Origin: Flavobacterium sp.
Lineage (GTDB): Bacteria; Bacteroidota; Bacteroidia; Flavobacteriales; Flavobacteriaceae
DNA length: 8,683 nt
Reading direction: 5' to 3'
Assembly: GCA_030150335.1 (NCBI GenBank)
Contig: JASLGC010000156.1
Coordinates: 1 to 8,683 of the forward strand
Shown here: positions 8,101 to 8,683 of the stretch, one piece after another
Numbering within the stretch: position 1 is the stretch's first letter
Layout: each line of letters opens with the position of its first letter
Notes under the pieces: generated by a model
What the model saw: the letters and a program-made list of their open reading frames with translations, nothing else
The model's database searches: none
Told to the model about the DNA's origin: nothing
Translations under genes and position numbers: made by a program

Positions 8101-8540
8101 AGAAATTTACGCAAGAGGATATTTCTCAAATTGAGAGAAATGGTGAGATTGTAGTAAATTTATCAGAAAAAAGCATTACCTTAACATTGTCAGACGTAGA
8201 GATTACATCTCAAGACATTGAGGGATGGTTAGTTGCAAATGACAGCGGATTAACTGTAGCTTTAGATATTACGATAAGTGCAGAATTAAGAAGCGAAGGT
8301 ATTGCAAGAGAGATTGTGAATAGAATTCAAAACATCAGAAAAGATTCTGGGTTTGAGGTTACAGATAAAATTAAAGTTGTAATAAAAGAAGAAAAAGAAA
8401 TAAAAGAGGCTGTTTTAGCGAATGAAGATTATATTAAATCTGAAACGTTGACTCATACATTGGAATTTACTGCTGAATTAGCAGAAGGGGTAGATGTAGA
8501 GTTCGACGAGCTAAAGACACGAGTGTTAATTTTAAAATAG
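5139..8540 (+). CDS. ileS: Isoleucyl-tRNA synthetase, type 2-like, with altered GIHH signature
   Basis: Cytoplasmic class I synthetase that charges tRNA-Ile with isoleucine using ATP and edits misactivated valine. The protein has 1133 residues, longer than the E. coli enzyme (about 940) and in the range of the eukaryote-like type 2 group. Seen in order: FFEGPPSANGKPGIHH, where the HxGH motif position reads Gly57-Ile-His-His60; GWDTHGLPVE; the CP1 editing domain with the Thr-rich TTTPWTLPSNTA (237-248) and GTGIVHTAPTFGADD (355-369), the terminal Asp residues being expected in the editing pocket; WNLSRSRYWGIPLP (511-524); DVWFDSGS (605-612); an intact KMSKS (682-686); and the anticodon-binding helices with NWYVRLCRRRFW (809-820). 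The C-terminal zinc cysteines of type 1 enzymes are not seen. The start fits the family (MSTKFTEYKGLDL). The next gene starts 8 bases after the TAG stop. Function is certain; type 2 assignment is strong but made by eye. Confidence 0.97.
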   Translation: MSTKFTEYKGLDLSGVASEMLEFWKEQSIFEKSISTRDDNKPFVFFEGPPSANGKPGIHHVMARAIKDIFCRYKTQKGYQVKRKAGWDTHGLPVELGTEKELGITKEDIGTKITVEEYNQACKRTVMRYTDLWNDLTEKMGYWVDMNDPYVTYKPKYMETVWWLLKEIYKKDLLYKGYTIQPYSPKAGTGLSSHEINQPGCYKDITDTTIVAQFKAIDETLPEFLQGFGTIHFLAWTTTPWTLPSNTALTVGPKIDYALVKTFNQYTGEAISVVLGKPLVGKQFAGKFVEVSTEEELNAYKEGDKKIPFLVVKDFKGADLVGAKYEQLLPYTLPYQTPENAFRVIAGDFVTTEDGTGIVHTAPTFGADDAKVAKEATPEVPAMLILDADGNAVPLVDLQGRFVPEMGDLAGKYVKNEYYDEGQAPERSVDVEIAIRLKEENKAFKVEKYVHSYPHCWRTNKPVLYYPLDSWFIKITEVKDRMFELNEEVNWKPKATGEGRFGNWLKNANDWNLSRSRYWGIPLPIWRTEDKAEEVLIGSVEELMNEIAKSQQAGIQQGNPFEGFVVGDMSEENYDKVDLHKNVVDNIVLVSPSGKPMYREADLIDVWFDSGSMPYAQWHYPFENKELIDNNLSYPADFIAEGVDQTRGWFYTLHAIATLVFDTKAYKNVVSNGLVLDKNGLKMSKSLGNTVDPFETLAEHGPDATRWYMISNANPWDNLKFDLDGITEVRRKFFGTLYNTYSFFALYANIDGFKYEEQDVPLKDRPEIDRWILSELNTLVKRVDEFYAEYEPTKAARAITDFVTENLSNWYVRLCRRRFWKGEYAQDKIAAYQTLYTCLITVAKLGSPIAPFFMDKLYRDLTLATSSENFESIHLADFPLYDENAVDKDLESRMQKAQIISSLVLSLRKKEMIKVRQPLQRVMIPILDEKQRGEIELIADLVKAEVNVKEIELLDDASGILVKQVKPNFKTLGPRFGKDMGLIAKEIQKFTQEDISQIERNGEIVVNLSEKSITLTLSDVEITSQDIEGWLVANDSGLTVALDITISAELRSEGIAREIVNRIQNIRKDSGFEVTDKIKVVIKEEKEIKEAVLANEDYIKSETLTHTLEFTAELAEGVDVEFDELKTRVLILK

Positions 8541-8548
8541 AAAAAATC

Positions 8549-8683
8549 ATGAAAGACATAGGTGAATTAGTACGTTATTCTGATGCCGATTTGGCGGAAT
8601 TTAAAATGTTGATTACAGCTAAGATTGATAAAGCTCAAGCGGATTTAGAATTGATCAAAAGCGCCTATATGAATGATTTGAAT
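8549..8683 (+). CDS. DksA/TraR-family protein, N-terminal part (3' end outside window)
   Basis: The first 45 codons of a gene cut by the right edge. The visible protein is a charged, helical N-terminus: RYSDADLAEFKMLI followed by KIDKAQADLELIKSAYMND. This resembles the coiled-coil start of the small flavobacterial DksA/TraR C4-type zinc-finger proteins often found directly after ileS. Members of that family bind RNA polymerase through the secondary channel and modulate transcription, often with ppGpp. The zinc cysteines and the coiled-coil tip lie beyond the window and cannot be checked. The ATG is 8 bases after the ileS stop, behind AGAAAAAATC, so cotranscription with ileS is very likely. 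The assignment rests on the N-terminal pattern and the neighbourhood; this partial protein alone could not prove it. Confidence 0.75.
   Translation, partial: MKDIGELVRYSDADLAEFKMLITAKIDKAQADLELIKSAYMNDLN

Noticed and set aside
5139..8540. ileS as a horizontally acquired mupA-like resistance gene
   Set aside because: It sits in a normal flavobacterial context (ileS then DksA/TraR-like gene), is the only ileS in view, and has base use like its neighbours; no mobile element is nearby. Type 2 IleRS seems native in this group.
1..8683. CRISPR arrays, insertion sequences, prophage, tRNA or rRNA genes, defence systems
   Set aside because: No regularly spaced repeats, transposase-like proteins, cloverleaf-like sequences or defence-type domains were seen on either strand.

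Overview
This window is a stretch of ordinary chromosome from a low-GC member of the Bacteroidota, almost certainly family Flavobacteriaceae (Flavobacterium/Myroides-like; the genus cannot be fixed by eye). Four things support this. AtpD carries the extra segment typical of Bacteroidota. AtpC is a very short epsilon subunit. Starts lack Shine-Dalgarno sequences, and a TAnnTTTG-type promoter precedes recO. The order ileS followed by a DksA/TraR-like gene is familiar from flavobacteria.

Layout: (1) Bases 2-1287 hold the 3' end of an ATP synthase operon (atpD, cut by the left edge, then atpC), closed by a strong hairpin terminator at about 1312-1346. (2) Bases 1349-1807 are AT-rich and show no convincing gene; they contain two modest hairpins. 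A second terminator at 1808-1844 serves the opposite strand. (3) Bases 1850-4125 on the minus strand form a probable two-gene unit: a DUF3298-type lipoprotein, then a multi-pass polysaccharide/lipid-linked oligosaccharide flippase that appears to start at TTG. (4) A 199-bp divergent spacer holds the recO promoter and a weaker candidate for the lipoprotein. (5) On the plus strand follow recO (4325-5041), ileS (5139-8540) and, 8 bases later, the start of a DksA/TraR-family gene cut by the right edge.

The genes serve energy production (ATP synthase), envelope biogenesis (flippase, lipoprotein), recombinational repair (RecO) and translation (IleRS). No mobile element, CRISPR array, tRNA, rRNA, defence system or novel multi-gene system was seen. 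The most notable feature is in IleRS: the class I HxGH signature is replaced by Gly-Ile-His-His. This is the altered form (GxHH) described for some type 2 isoleucyl-tRNA synthetases and linked to very high mupirocin resistance.
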